A stretch of DNA of 64,000 bases from CAYPLH01 sp964411505 (GCA_964411505.1 CAYPLH010000017.1:5795-69794), one strand, 5' to 3'; positions 33,256 through 42,418 are shown, numbered from the stretch's first letter. The notes: generated by a model not told the origin, from the sequence alone. A program made the numbers and translations.

Positions 33256-34485
33256 ATGGGTAACGTTTATGATGTTTTAAAGGAAAGAGGGTTTATTGAA
33301 CAAACCACTCACGAAGATGAAATTCGTGAAATACTTGAAAAGGAAAAAGTTACTTTTTACATTGGATTTGACCCCACGGCAGATAGTCTTACTGTAGGTC
33401 ACTTCCTTACCGTAATGGCAATGAGCCATATGCAGCAGCATGGTCATAGACCAATAGCTCTCATTGGAGGAGGTACAGTTGTTATTGGTGATCCTACTGG
33501 GAAGAGCGATATGCGTAAAATGCTTGACCGCGAAACAATTGATAAAAATGCCAACCGATTTAAGGAACAACTATCCAAATTTATTGAATTTGGACCGGAT
33601 AAAGCCATAATGGTTAATAACGCCGATTGGCTTTTAGACCTTAACTATATTGAGTTTATAAGGGAAATCGGAGTGCATTTTTCAGTAAACCGCATGCTAG
33701 CTGCTGATTGTTACAAAACTCGTATGGAAAAAGGGTTAACATTCTTGGAATTCAACTATATGCTAATGCAATCCTACGACTTTTTAGAGCTTAATAAGAA
33801 ATATGGCTGCGTTCTACAGTTAGGAGGAAATGACCAATGGTCAAACATTATCGGTGGTGTTGAGCTTATTCGTAAGAAAGAAAGCAAGCCTGCTTTTGGT
33901 ATGACATTTACTCTACTTACAACCAGTGAAGGCAATAAAATGGGCAAAACAGAGTCAGGAGCTGTCTGGCTTGACCCTGAAAAAACCTCACCCTATGAGT
34001 TCTACCAGTACTGGAGAAATATTGAAGATTCCAATGTCGAAAAGTGTCTGGGGCTTTTGACTTTTTTACCTATGGATGAGGTTAGAAGATTAGGTGCCCT
34101 AAAAGGTTCCCAAATAAATGCTGCTAAAGAAGTACTAGCATTTGAGCTTACTAAAATAGTCCATGGAGAAGAAGAAGCTATCAAAGCTCAAGAGGCTGCA
34201 AGAGCCCTATTCCAAAATCAATCTGGATCAGCTGATATGCCTTCCACGGTGTTAACCAAGGAAGAATTGGGTGATGGTATTAATGTACTCGACCTGCTTC
34301 TAAAAGCTGAGCTTATTCCTTCTAAGGGTGAAGGCAGGAGACTTATAAAGCAGGGTGGCATCTATATAAATAATGATAAGGTAGACAGCTTCGAGCTTAC
34401 AATTACAGATGACCACTTTGAGAATAATGAATTATTGTTTAGAAAAGGTAAGAAAGTATATCATAAAATTAAAATGAATTTATAA
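33256..34485 (+). CDS. tyrS: Tyrosyl-tRNA synthetase
   Basis: The 409-aa class I synthetase has FYIGFDPTADSLTVGHFLT (the HIGH-like region), the tyrosine-binding QLGGNDQWSNIIGG, the signature KMGKTESGA in place of KMSKS, and a C-terminal S4 RNA-binding domain (LIPSKGEGRRLIKQGGIYIN). It charges tRNA-Tyr. GGAGG precedes the ATG. It is controlled by the T-box at 32840-33055, in which the terminator-antiterminator choice responds to tRNA-Tyr charging. Confidence 0.97.
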   Translation: MGNVYDVLKERGFIEQTTHEDEIREILEKEKVTFYIGFDPTADSLTVGHFLTVMAMSHMQQHGHRPIALIGGGTVVIGDPTGKSDMRKMLDRETIDKNANRFKEQLSKFIEFGPDKAIMVNNADWLLDLNYIEFIREIGVHFSVNRMLAADCYKTRMEKGLTFLEFNYMLMQSYDFLELNKKYGCVLQLGGNDQWSNIIGGVELIRKKESKPAFGMTFTLLTTSEGNKMGKTESGAVWLDPEKTSPYEFYQYWRNIEDSNVEKCLGLLTFLPMDEVRRLGALKGSQINAAKEVLAFELTKIVHGEEEAIKAQEAARALFQNQSGSADMPSTVLTKEELGDGINVLDLLLKAELIPSKGEGRRLIKQGGIYINNDKVDSFELTITDDHFENNELLFRKGKKVYHKIKMNL

Positions 34486-34587
34486 ATATCTTCAGCTTTA
34501 TAGTAATATTGTGCTTCGATTGCTATATTGAATTTCTGAAAAAATCAGGCTAAAAAAATTAGCTAAATATATGGAGGAAATAAATAA

Positions 34588-36264
34588 ATGAAATCGGATA
34601 TAGATATTGCCCAGGGTGCTGAGCTTAAGCCAATCCAGGAAATAGCTGCAAAGCTTGGAATTGACCCGGATAACATTGAGTTGTATGGAAAATACAAAGG
34701 GAAAATTAGTTATGATGTGTTAAAAAACCTTTCAGACAAAGCTGAGGGAAAGCTTATATTGGTCACTGCAATAAACCCGACGCCAGCAGGAGAAGGAAAA
34801 ACCACTACCACCGTTGGTCTTGGAGACGCCTTGAATAAACTTGGCAAAAAAACCATGATTACCCTCAGGGAACCTTCTTTAGGTCCGGTGTTCGGAGTAA
34901 AAGGCGGTGCTGCTGGCGGCGGGTATGCACAAGTTGTACCCATGGAAGATATAAATCTTCACTTTACAGGTGATCTTCATGCTGTAGGTACTGCCAACAA
35001 CCTGCTTGCTGCTATGATTGACAACCACATTCACCACGGCAACAAGCTTGACATTGATATCTCTCGGATTACTTGGAAAAGATGTATGGATATGAATGAT
35101 CGTCAGCTAAGATTCATTGTAGATGGGCTAAACGGCAAGGCCAATGGCGTAGCTCGTGAGGATGGATTTGATATAACGGTTGCATCCGAAGTAATGGCTG
35201 TTTTATGCCTTTCTACCGACCTAGCTGACCTAAAACAAAGACTTAAGAGAATAGTAGTTGGCTATGATAAAAAAGGTGAACCTGTTACCTGTGGACAACT
35301 AAAAGCGGAAGGCGCAATGACAGCAATCTTGAAGGAAGCTTCAAAGCCTAATCTTGTTCAAACGCTTGAACATACTCCTGCACTCATACATGGTGGTCCA
35401 TTTGCAAATATTGCCCATGGATGTAATAGTGTAATAGCTACAAAAGCAGCTCTCAAACTTGCGGATTACGTAGTTACTGAAGCAGGGTTTGGTGCCGACT
35501 TAGGTGCTGAAAAGTTTTTTGATATAAAATGTCGTACAGCTAGACTAAAACCTTCAGCAGTTGTAATTGTTGCAACAATACGAGCTCTCAAGATGCATGG
35601 CGGTTGTAATAAAAAGGAGCTTTCGGTTGAAAATCTTGATGCTTTGAAAAAGGGTATGTCAAATCTCCAAAAACATATTGAAAACATAACTGATAAGTTT
35701 GGTTTGCAGGCAATTGTTGCAGTTAACAAATTTCCCAAAGATACCGAAGCAGAGCTTAATCTACTTTATGACATGTGCAAAAATAACGATGTTGATGTTG
35801 CAATTTCCGATGTGTGGGCACGCGGCGGTGAAGGTGGATTAGACCTTGCAAAAAAAGTACTTGCAATCGTTGATAGCAACGATTGCAATAGTTTTAAATA
35901 CTTATATGATACTAATCTTTCGATTAAAGAAAAAATCAAAATAATAGCAACACAAATATACGGAGCAAGAGGTGTCATCTTTACAAGCGAAGCATCAAAA
36001 GAAATAAAGCACTTGGAAGCTCATGGGTTTAGCAATCTTCCTATATGCATGGCTAAGACTCAGTATTCCCTATCAGACGATCCTAAAGCATTGGGAAGAC
36101 CTCTTGATTTTAAAATAACTGTCAGAAATATAAAGGTATCAGCTGGCGCAGGGTTTATAGTTGCGCTAACAGGTGATATAATGACAATGCCCGGTCTTTC
36201 TTCAACACCTTCTGCTGAGGGAATTGACGTTGATGACAAAGGAAGAATAACAGGGCTGTTTTGA
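34588..36264 (+). CDS. fhs: Formate-tetrahydrofolate ligase
   Basis: The 558-aa enzyme has the P-loop NPTPAGEGKTTTTVGLGDAL, the signature REPSLGPVFGVKGGAAGGGY and FTGDLHAVGTANNLLAAMID, and the C-terminal TGDIMTMPGLSSTPSAEGID. It makes 10-formyl-THF from formate, ATP and THF, the entry step of the methyl branch of the Wood-Ljungdahl pathway and of one-carbon supply. GGAGG is 9 nt before the ATG. fchA and folD follow on the same strand. Confidence 0.98.
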   Translation: MKSDIDIAQGAELKPIQEIAAKLGIDPDNIELYGKYKGKISYDVLKNLSDKAEGKLILVTAINPTPAGEGKTTTTVGLGDALNKLGKKTMITLREPSLGPVFGVKGGAAGGGYAQVVPMEDINLHFTGDLHAVGTANNLLAAMIDNHIHHGNKLDIDISRITWKRCMDMNDRQLRFIVDGLNGKANGVAREDGFDITVASEVMAVLCLSTDLADLKQRLKRIVVGYDKKGEPVTCGQLKAEGAMTAILKEASKPNLVQTLEHTPALIHGGPFANIAHGCNSVIATKAALKLADYVVTEAGFGADLGAEKFFDIKCRTARLKPSAVVIVATIRALKMHGGCNKKELSVENLDALKKGMSNLQKHIENITDKFGLQAIVAVNKFPKDTEAELNLLYDMCKNNDVDVAISDVWARGGEGGLDLAKKVLAIVDSNDCNSFKYLYDTNLSIKEKIKIIATQIYGARGVIFTSEASKEIKHLEAHGFSNLPICMAKTQYSLSDDPKALGRPLDFKITVRNIKVSAGAGFIVALTGDIMTMPGLSSTPSAEGIDVDDKGRITGLF

Positions 36265-36297
36265 TTATAGAAAGAGCTTTTTATATTGGAGGTTTTT

Positions 36298-36930
36298 ATG
36301 TTAGTAGATTATAGTTGTATTGAATTCACAGACAAGCTTGCTGCAAAGACTCCTGTACCCGGAGGAGGTGGAGCATCTGCTTTAACAGGTGCATTAGGGA
36401 TTGCTTTAGGTAGCATGGTGTGTAATTACACAATTGGAAAGAAAAAATATAAAAATGTAGAAGATGATGTCAAAGTGATTCTAAAAAAAGCCAGCAAACT
36501 GCAAAGTGAACTTCTTTCACTTGTAGATATGGACGCAACGGCTTTTGAGCCATTATCTCGCGCTTATAGCATGCCCAATACCACCGGTGACGAAAAGAAG
36601 CTTAAGGATAAGATAATGGAAGAAGCTCTTAAAGAGGCGGCTTTGGTTCCTTTTAAAATAATGAAAACAGCCGTTGAGGCAATTTCCCTGCATGAAGAGC
36701 TATTAAATAAAGGGTCAAAAATTATAATCAGCGACATAGGTGTAGGAGTGATTCTTTGTAAAGCATCGCTTGAAGCCGCAAGCCTTAATGTCTATGTAAA
36801 TACAAATCTTATGAAAGACAAAAATGTTGCCAATATGCTAAACAAAAAAACTGCTGAACTTTTAGAGCTAGGCGTCAAAAAAGCAAATGAGGTTTACAAA
36901 AAAGTTCAGTCGGAAATTATAACGAGTTGA
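36298..36930 (+). CDS. fchA: Methenyl-THF cyclohydrolase / formiminotransferase-cyclodeaminase family
   Basis: The 210-aa protein has the cyclodeaminase-type N-terminus TPVPGGGGASALTGALGIAL, then SMVCNYTIGKKKY and LSLVDMDATAFEPL, and DIGVGVILCKASLEAASLNV. In Clostridia this FchA-type protein catalyses 5,10-methenyl-THF cyclohydrolase or formimino-THF cyclodeaminase. The ATG at 36298 follows GGAGG by 6 nt; a TTG four codons earlier lies on the ribosome binding site and is rejected. It is 33 nt after fhs. Confidence 0.92.
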   Translation: MLVDYSCIEFTDKLAAKTPVPGGGGASALTGALGIALGSMVCNYTIGKKKYKNVEDDVKVILKKASKLQSELLSLVDMDATAFEPLSRAYSMPNTTGDEKKLKDKIMEEALKEAALVPFKIMKTAVEAISLHEELLNKGSKIIISDIGVGVILCKASLEAASLNVYVNTNLMKDKNVANMLNKKTAELLELGVKKANEVYKKVQSEIITS

Positions 36931-37027
36931 AAAAATGTCCCTACTTTATGAGTAGCAAGAATATAGATTAAGAATAAAGTGGGCTGAGGTCTTTCGCCTC
37001 GTTGAAACGCCGGGTAGGTTTTTAGAG

Positions 37028-37173
37028 TCTATTCAGTGGTGTAGGGTAGAAAAGTTGCGAAACCTTGGAATTGTTCGATCTCTTTTTGGAAGCAAAAGAA
37101 CAGTCCCCATGCTTCCGATTCCCTTTCCAACTTTCCAACTAGAGAATTAACTCATCCATCACCACTGAATAGA
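37028..37173. repeat. 146-bp stretch bounded by a 14-bp perfect inverted repeat
   Basis: TCTATTCAGTGGTG (37028-37041) and CACCACTGAATAGA (37160-37173) are exact reverse complements. Between them lies a REP-like hairpin (37088-37116) and TTTCCAACTTTCCAACT (37124-37140), which is the complement of the tandem array after folD. The stretch fills most of the fchA-folD gap. It has the shape of a small non-autonomous element. Confidence 0.6.
37088..37116. repeat. REP-like hairpin, copy 1
   Basis: GGAAGCA (37088-37094) and TGCTTCC (37110-37116) pair around AAAGAACAGTCCCCA. A close relative is at 42419-42447. Hairpins of this GGAAGCAAGAGAAC type are, as I recall, scattered in many clostridial genomes near RAYT-type transposases; none is present in the window. 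Confidence 0.5.
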
Positions 37174-37225
37174 TTGAGAGTATAAAATTTTATTATAAAG
37201 GAACAAAATCGTTAAGGAGGTTTTT

Positions 37226-38077
37226 ATGTCTACTTTACTGAAGGGTTCTGTAGTTTCAAAATCAATAAACATGGAATTGACAAAAGAAATCGAGTTTTTA
37301 AATAATAACGGTATAACACCTTGTCTTGCAATTATCCGGCTTGGTGAAAAACCTGATGATCTTTCTTATGAGCGGAGTGCAACAAAAAAACTGTCCGGGC
37401 TTAACATTGATTGTAAGGTCTTTGCATTTAGTGCATCCATGCCACAGGAGGAGCTTATATCCGCTATAAGAAGTATCAACGCAAACAATTCAATTCATGG
37501 CATCCTACTTTTTAGACCTTTACCCAAGCATATAAATGAAGATGCAATCAAATTTGAAATAGATGCCTTAAAGGATGTTGATTGTGTAAACCCAATCAAT
37601 CTAGCAAAAGTTTTTACCGGCGACGAAACTGGTTTTGCACCTTGTACGCCCGCTGCAGTTATTGAAACTCTCACACATTATAATATTGACTTGGAGGGCA
37701 AAAACACTGTAGTCATTGGAAGAAGCATGGTAGTAGGAAAACCATTGTCCATGCTTCTATTAAAAGAAAACGCCACTGTTACAATATGTCACTCAAAAAC
37801 CCGCAATATAAAAGAAATCTGCAAAAGCGCAGAAATTTTGATAGTAGCTGCAGGAAAAGCCCGAATGGTTGATGATACATATATTTCACCTGGCACTATA
37901 GTGGTGGATGTTGGAATTAATGTGGATGATGATGGAAAACTTTGTGGTGACGTTGACTTTGAAAAGGTCAAAGATATTGCCGATATGATAACTCCTGTAC
38001 CAGGCGGAGTTGGCGCTGTCACTACATCTATGTTGGCAAAGCATGTTGTGAAGGCAGCAATGAACACAGTTGGTTAG
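37226..38077 (+). CDS. folD: Bifunctional methylene-THF dehydrogenase/cyclohydrolase FolD
   Basis: The 283-aa enzyme has the FolD signatures: PCLAIIRLGEKPDDLSYERS (with the variant D-L-S-Y-ERSA and no catalytic-Lys-containing YVxxK), GILLFRPLPKHI, VVIGRSMVVGKPLSMLLL (NADP site) and TPVPGGVGAVTTSML. FolD usually has Y-V-x-x-K where this protein has SYERSATKK, so the Tyr is kept and the following Lys is displaced. It interconverts methylene-, methenyl- and 10-formyl-THF. GGAGG precedes the ATG. It follows fhs-fchA but after a 295-nt gap with repeats. Confidence 0.93.
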   Translation: MSTLLKGSVVSKSINMELTKEIEFLNNNGITPCLAIIRLGEKPDDLSYERSATKKLSGLNIDCKVFAFSASMPQEELISAIRSINANNSIHGILLFRPLPKHINEDAIKFEIDALKDVDCVNPINLAKVFTGDETGFAPCTPAAVIETLTHYNIDLEGKNTVVIGRSMVVGKPLSMLLLKENATVTICHSKTRNIKEICKSAEILIVAAGKARMVDDTYISPGTIVVDVGINVDDDGKLCGDVDFEKVKDIADMITPVPGGVGAVTTSMLAKHVVKAAMNTVG

Positions 38078-38080
38078 TTG

Positions 38081-38111
38081 GTTGGAAAGTTGGAAAGTTG
38101 GAAAGTTGGAA
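38081..38111. repeat. Tandem array of GTTGGAAA (about 3.9 copies)
   Basis: Four consecutive 8-bp units start 3 nt after the folD stop. The reverse complement of about two units occurs before folD at 37124-37140. Confidence 0.85.
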
Positions 38112-38147
38112 GGATGGCACTCCAATCTGCTTTTCAGGGTATTATAT

Positions 38148-38356
38148 AATGACATGGTGTAGTAAAAAAAACAATTGGCTTTATTTTAATAGAAAACCCA
38201 GTGAGCGTCATGTAAAAATGCGTGAAAAAAACACGATGTTTTTTTAGCTTTTTGCGCCATGGATGGCGCATAAAAAGCGTTAGCATTTTTATATGACGGG
38301 AGCTGTGTTGGTTTTCTTAAAATAATTAGCCAGTTTTGTTACTACACCATGTTATT
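38148..38356 (-). repeat. Repeat family 1, copy C (209 bp, reverse orientation)
   Basis: The ends AATGACATGGTGTAGTA and its partner at 38340-38356 pair with one mismatch. The inner stem CGTCAT..ATGC/GCAT..ATGACG is specific to this copy. The core hairpins are GCTTTTTATGCGCCAT/ATGGCGCAAAAAGC (perfect over GCGCCAT) and AAAAAAAC-loop-GTTTTTTT. It lies between folD and the bioY promoter. Confidence 0.8.
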
Positions 38357-38401
38357 TTTAACTAGTGAAAAATATAGATTAAAAATCCAGTAGATCTTCT
38401 A

Positions 38402-38430
38402 TTGACAAGGAGGGAAATCTTCGATAGAAT
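38402..38430 (+). promoter_or_regulatory. bioY promoter
   Basis: TTGACA (38402-38407) and TAGAAT (38425-38430) are exactly 17 nt apart. The BirA operator begins 5 nt after the -10. Confidence 0.8.
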
Positions 38431-38434
38431 CCAA

Positions 38435-38466
38435 TTGTTAACCAAATACAATTATTTGGTTAACAA
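38435..38466 (+). promoter_or_regulatory. BirA operator (biotin box)
   Basis: TTGTTAACC, a 14-nt spacer and GGTTAACAA form a perfect 9-bp inverted repeat, matching the known BirA box layout. It covers the expected transcription start of bioY, so biotinoyl-AMP-bound BirA should repress bioY when biotin is plentiful. A birA gene is not in the window. Confidence 0.88.
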
Positions 38467-38516
38467 TTAAACCGAGCAACAGTTTTTGTTGCATAGGTAA
38501 CTTAAGGAGTTTTTTT

Positions 38517-39059
38517 ATGAAGCTATCAATAAAAGAAATTATACTATCCGGTTTGTTTGCAGCATTAACAGCAATTGGCGCGCAGATTGCTATTCCCACC
38601 CCTTTGGTTCCAATTACACTTCAAACATTGTTTGTCCATTTATCTGGTATTATTCTAGGTAAAAAGTGTGGGGCTCTTTCACAAATTATATTGTTACTAC
38701 TTGGTGCAATTGGACTACCTGTTTTTTCACAATTCCGCGGCGGGCTTCATATGCTTGTTGGACCTACAGGGGGATATCTTATCAGTTTTCCTATAGTAGC
38801 TTTTATCACTGGACTATTGCTGGAACATAAATCAGAGTTTAAAATTTTCCATGCAGTTGGAGTATCTATAATTGGCTTGGTTATATGCTATGCAATCGGT
38901 ACTATCCAACTTGCATTGGCTGCGGGACTTGATTTTACAAAAGCTCTTTCCTTGGGTGTATTGCCTTTTATTCCTTTTGACATAATCAAGTTGGTTTTTG
39001 CTTCAATAATAGGGATTCATGTAAAAAAAGTATTGATAAAGGCAAAGCTATATATTTAA
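38517..39059 (+). CDS. bioY: Biotin transporter BioY (ECF S component)
   Basis: The 180-aa membrane protein has five or six hydrophobic segments and the BioY motifs: IPTPLVPITLQTLFVHLSG, GLPVFSQFRGGLHMLVGPTG and GGYLISFPIVAFITGLL. It is the substrate-binding subunit for biotin uptake, either alone or with an ECF module. AAGGAG precedes the ATG. It is transcribed singly from a strong promoter under a BirA box, consistent with biotin-responsive scavenging. Confidence 0.95.
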   Translation: MKLSIKEIILSGLFAALTAIGAQIAIPTPLVPITLQTLFVHLSGIILGKKCGALSQIILLLLGAIGLPVFSQFRGGLHMLVGPTGGYLISFPIVAFITGLLLEHKSEFKIFHAVGVSIIGLVICYAIGTIQLALAAGLDFTKALSLGVLPFIPFDIIKLVFASIIGIHVKKVLIKAKLYI

Positions 39060-39076
39060 AAATCCAGCGGGAATCC

Positions 39077-39107
39077 TCCGCATCCTTAAGCACCCTCCTT
39101 AAAGCAG
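39077..39107. repeat. Repeat family 4, copy 2
   Basis: TCCGCATCCTTAAGCACCCT and the following CCTTAAAGCAG repeat the sequence at 29851-29880 with one added base. Confidence 0.6.
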
Positions 39108-39132
39108 CAAAAGGCTTCCCCTTTGCAATCCC

Positions 39133-39164
39133 CATTGTCTAAGAAAGTATACTTTCCTAGACAA
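39133..39164. repeat. Palindrome family 3, copy after bioY
   Basis: CATTGTCTAAGAAAGTATAC and its reverse-complementary right half form a near-perfect palindrome like that at 33056-33089. It may also terminate bioY. Confidence 0.7.
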
Positions 39165-39168
39165 CAAG

Positions 39169-39239
39169 AAAAACATTCAGTTTAAAATGTGTATTCCTAA
39201 GCTTGGCTGTAACTAGCTGTATTAGAGATGCTATTCATT
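39169..39239 (-). repeat. Half copy of repeat family 2
   Basis: Read on the minus strand, it has AATGAATAGCATCTCTAATA, then TTACAGCCAAGCTTAGGAA and TTTTAAACTGAATG, in the same order as the left half of the element at 52888-53077. Confidence 0.6.
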
Positions 39240-39270
39240 TAATAGACATAGTGGGCTGATAACAGTAACC

Positions 39271-40578
39271 TTACATCATTGTAGCAAAGTAATAATCATC
39301 CAATACGTTAACAACCTTATCTTTTAGAAGAGCTTTGGCATTTTTATTAAGCTTTCCTTCTCTTATTTTGGCGTATTGTACCGGCATAAACTGACTAATT
39401 AAAGTAAGCGGTATATCTGCACTTTCCAAGTTGCTAAGTAATTTTTCTATTGACTCATTTACCTTAGGATCAGGCAGGTAATACCTGCATCTGTCAGACA
39501 TACTATATTTTCTAGAAAATCTTTTTTGGAGCTCATCACCATGATAATATTTTTCCCAGTTACCAGGCTTCTCTACCATCACCTTATCAAGTGTCTCAAT
39601 AAAGCCTGACAATTCAACTCCTGCTTTTCCTTTTAAGAGCTCGTGTTCAATATAACTAAGCATAAAAAGACCTTCTCTTAGTGCAAAGGTTAGAGCCGGT
39701 CCCACCTTTAATATGGCTATGCCGTCTTCCACCATTTGCTTAAGCAGTGCAGCTGTTTGATAATCAGTGGAGTGTCCTTCAAAGACAAGATTGTCATATC
39801 CTGAAAGTGCATGACACAGCTCCTTTGCTTCATTTCTCTTATATTCATGTACAGCGTCATCACTAAATTCAACTCCAGGTTGCACTACTACTGCTATTAC
39901 CCTTTTCCAAGCGCTTTCTAAATTAAAATTCTTAAATTCTTGGCAGAACACGTTTACTGTCTCAACAAAATCATAGGGTTTGGTGACCTGAACTAATTCC
40001 TCATTTTCCTCGCTTCCACCTGGCACAGGTACTTCACTTCCAACTACATATACCGGCGGAAGTGCTCCTGAATTTTGTGCTTTTAACTTTAGAAAGGCTT
40101 CCTCAGCTGCTGCACAAAGCATTGCACCACGCTGTGCAATAATTTTTGGATCCAACGGAGCATCTTTGCAATCATCTAAAAGATGCATACTTGTATCAAG
40201 ATGTATCTTTGTAAAACCTGCAAGCACATACTGTCTGATCAACTCTTTTGCTTTGTCCATAGCTTCTGATTCATTTTCATTTTTCCATGTAAGAGGTCCT
40301 AAATGATCTCCACCCAATATAATTTGCTCTTTTGGAAATTTAACCTTATCAGCTATAGTGTAGACAAAATCTCTGAAATCATTGGGTTTCATTCCAGTAT
40401 ATCCCCCAAACTGATTAACCTGGTTTGCTGTTGCTTCTATTAAAACATTTTTGTTTCCTACCTTAGCCCTTTCTATTGCTGCTTCAAGCACATATTCATT
40501 GGCACTGCACACTGAGCATATACCAGAAGGTATTCCCTTTTTCTGATTCTTTAAAATATCTAATAACGGATGATTCAT
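39271..40578 (-). CDS. gatZ: GatZ/KbaZ-type tagatose-bisphosphate aldolase subunit
   Basis: The 435-aa protein has the GatZ/KbaZ pattern: IPSGICSVCSANEYVLEAAI, NVLIEATANQVNQFGGYTGM, QIILGGDHLGPLTWKNE and FTKIHLDTSMHLLDD. These proteins stabilise the class II tagatose-1,6-bisphosphate aldolase GatY/KbaY; some have been linked to tagatose or fructuronate-phosphate metabolism. No gatY or phosphotransferase gene is in the window. The gene precedes a sulfatase on the same strand, which suggests sulfated amino-sugar or galactosamine-type catabolism (inference). Confidence 0.88.
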   Translation of the reverse strand: MNHPLLDILKNQKKGIPSGICSVCSANEYVLEAAIERAKVGNKNVLIEATANQVNQFGGYTGMKPNDFRDFVYTIADKVKFPKEQIILGGDHLGPLTWKNENESEAMDKAKELIRQYVLAGFTKIHLDTSMHLLDDCKDAPLDPKIIAQRGAMLCAAAEEAFLKLKAQNSGALPPVYVVGSEVPVPGGSEENEELVQVTKPYDFVETVNVFCQEFKNFNLESAWKRVIAVVVQPGVEFSDDAVHEYKRNEAKELCHALSGYDNLVFEGHSTDYQTAALLKQMVEDGIAILKVGPALTFALREGLFMLSYIEHELLKGKAGVELSGFIETLDKVMVEKPGNWEKYYHGDELQKRFSRKYSMSDRCRYYLPDPKVNESIEKLLSNLESADIPLTLISQFMPVQYAKIREGKLNKNAKALLKDKVVNVLDDYYFATMM

Positions 40579-40795
40579 TTAAATTATTTTCTCCTCTTCT
40601 ATACATTTTTCCATGAGCGCTTCTCACGCAAATTGTGTACCAAAACACGAGCATTTACGTGTCTTCCTTTCGCACTATTGAATTCACCATATACTTCAGA
40701 TGTTTATCAAATGTTCCCCTGCCAGGATTGAGCCCCCCCACTAAAGGGTTAATCCACTTATTCCCCACCTAGAGGTAGTGGGCTTATTAGGCTTT

Positions 40796-42274
40796 TTATA
40801 AACCAAGCCGCACTACATGCTCTTCTGGAGCTTTAACCTCACAAAGCTTTTCTCTCAGCTTATTTTGAAGATCTTTTTCCGTTCCGGCATCAGTTATTGG
40901 ATTCTGTTGTGCATAGTCTTCTTTAATGTCAAACATGAGTGAATCTTTAAGATACGGATTCAAAGGTTTCAAAGCACTACCTTCAGGCTTTCCCGTATTT
41001 TCCTGAGGAATTTTATATACAGGATAGTTTGTATGCTTAAGAAACCTTCCCATTTCTATTCTATCCGCAACTTCCCTTCCAATATATTTTCTAAAAGCGG
41101 TAGGCATAGCAGTATACATATATAACGGCTGGTTGTCCGGCTTGGGTGATCGAAAGTATGCATATTGTCCATCGGTTATGTTTATTGTACTGCCAAAATA
41201 ACCATATAATACAGATTCCCTTAATGAGTCAGTGGTTCGGTCAATAAGTCCCTTCCACGATTTACCGTGCAGCTCTGCTGGTTCTTCAAAACCAAAGTAA
41301 TCCAATACAGTGGGCATTATATCAATATTCTGAGTCAGAGCTCCAATTCGCTCACCCGCTCTTACGCTACCCGGAAGATGAACTAAAAGTGGAATGTTTG
41401 CCAGTTCATTATATGCATGCATAAAATTTTTCCCTGTAAACCCGTGTTCTCCCAGAAAATGTCCATGGTCCGTAGTAAATATCACCAGTGTATCATCCCA
41501 TAACGAATATTCGTCCATCTTGTCCAGAAGCTTGCCCAACCATTTATCGGTCATAGTTAGAAGAGCTGCGTACCGCTTCCTCAAATGTTCTATTGCATCA
41601 GACGGCTCGGTAACCGCCTTGTAAGTAGACCAGTCAAACCTTGGTCCTTTGTAATCATCATTATATAATTCAAGAAACTCCTTAGGACAATCAAAAGGTT
41701 CATGGGGATCAAAAGCTTCTACCCATAAGAACCAATCATCTGATTGACCGTTATCTTCGATCCAATCGCAGGCAGACTTAAATGTTTTTGGTCCCGTAAA
41801 GTCTTCTTCACACATGAAACGCTGTCTATTCAGTTCATACTGCGGTCTTACCTGACCATAATACTCTTTAGGCAATTCAGGTGCATCTACCATAGATACT
41901 AATGGATCACTTTCCTGACCCCTGTGCATATCCCATGTGTTAAATATCTGACAATAACCTTCTCCGCCAATCTCAAGATAGTGATAATGATCAGTAACCA
42001 TATGGGTAAATACCTTATTATTTCGAAGCACCTCAGTAAGTGTCACGTCAAAAGGCTCTATCCCTCCCCATGTCCTTTCGAGGAAAGTAAGTCTTCCCGT
42101 AAACATATCCCGGCGAGCAGGCATACATGGTGCAGAACCAATCCAGTGATTATCAAAAATCATGGATTTTTCAGCGAGTCTATTTATATTCGGCGTCCTT
42201 ACCCAAGACTCTTTGTTATAAATGTCAAGCATATGCCTGTTAAGGCTGTCCATCATAATTACAATAGTTTTCAT
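40796..42274 (-). CDS. Cys-type sulfatase (alkaline phosphatase superfamily)
   Basis: The 492-aa protein has the sulfatase signature CMPAR (Cys50) in IGSAPCMPARRDMFTG. The Cys must be converted to formylglycine by an anaerobic sulfatase-maturating enzyme. Metal ligands are visible in IVIMMDSLNRHMLD (N-terminal D) and IFTTDHGHFLGEHGFTGK (late DHG..GEHG). No signal peptide is seen, so it should act inside the cell on small sulfated or phosphonated substrates. It lies upstream of gatZ on the same strand, 217 nt away. Confidence 0.9.
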   Translation of the reverse strand: MKTIVIMMDSLNRHMLDIYNKESWVRTPNINRLAEKSMIFDNHWIGSAPCMPARRDMFTGRLTFLERTWGGIEPFDVTLTEVLRNNKVFTHMVTDHYHYLEIGGEGYCQIFNTWDMHRGQESDPLVSMVDAPELPKEYYGQVRPQYELNRQRFMCEEDFTGPKTFKSACDWIEDNGQSDDWFLWVEAFDPHEPFDCPKEFLELYNDDYKGPRFDWSTYKAVTEPSDAIEHLRKRYAALLTMTDKWLGKLLDKMDEYSLWDDTLVIFTTDHGHFLGEHGFTGKNFMHAYNELANIPLLVHLPGSVRAGERIGALTQNIDIMPTVLDYFGFEEPAELHGKSWKGLIDRTTDSLRESVLYGYFGSTINITDGQYAYFRSPKPDNQPLYMYTAMPTAFRKYIGREVADRIEMGRFLKHTNYPVYKIPQENTGKPEGSALKPLNPYLKDSLMFDIKEDYAQQNPITDAGTEKDLQNKLREKLCEVKAPEEHVVRLGL

Positions 42275-42418
42275 AGGTACCTTTTAACCTCCTGTTTTTA
42301 TCAGATATTTTTATCAAACACACCTAGACTGCTACCTCTGGATACAAGAGATACTCCGGTTTTTCAACCAGTGTAGCTTGTTCTCATATTCTCAACCTTT
42401 TGGGTATATTGTACGTAA

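Noticed and set aside
40729..40790. Terminator behind the sulfatase at 40796
   Set aside because: A CCCAC/GTGGG pairing exists but it is short and has no T run.
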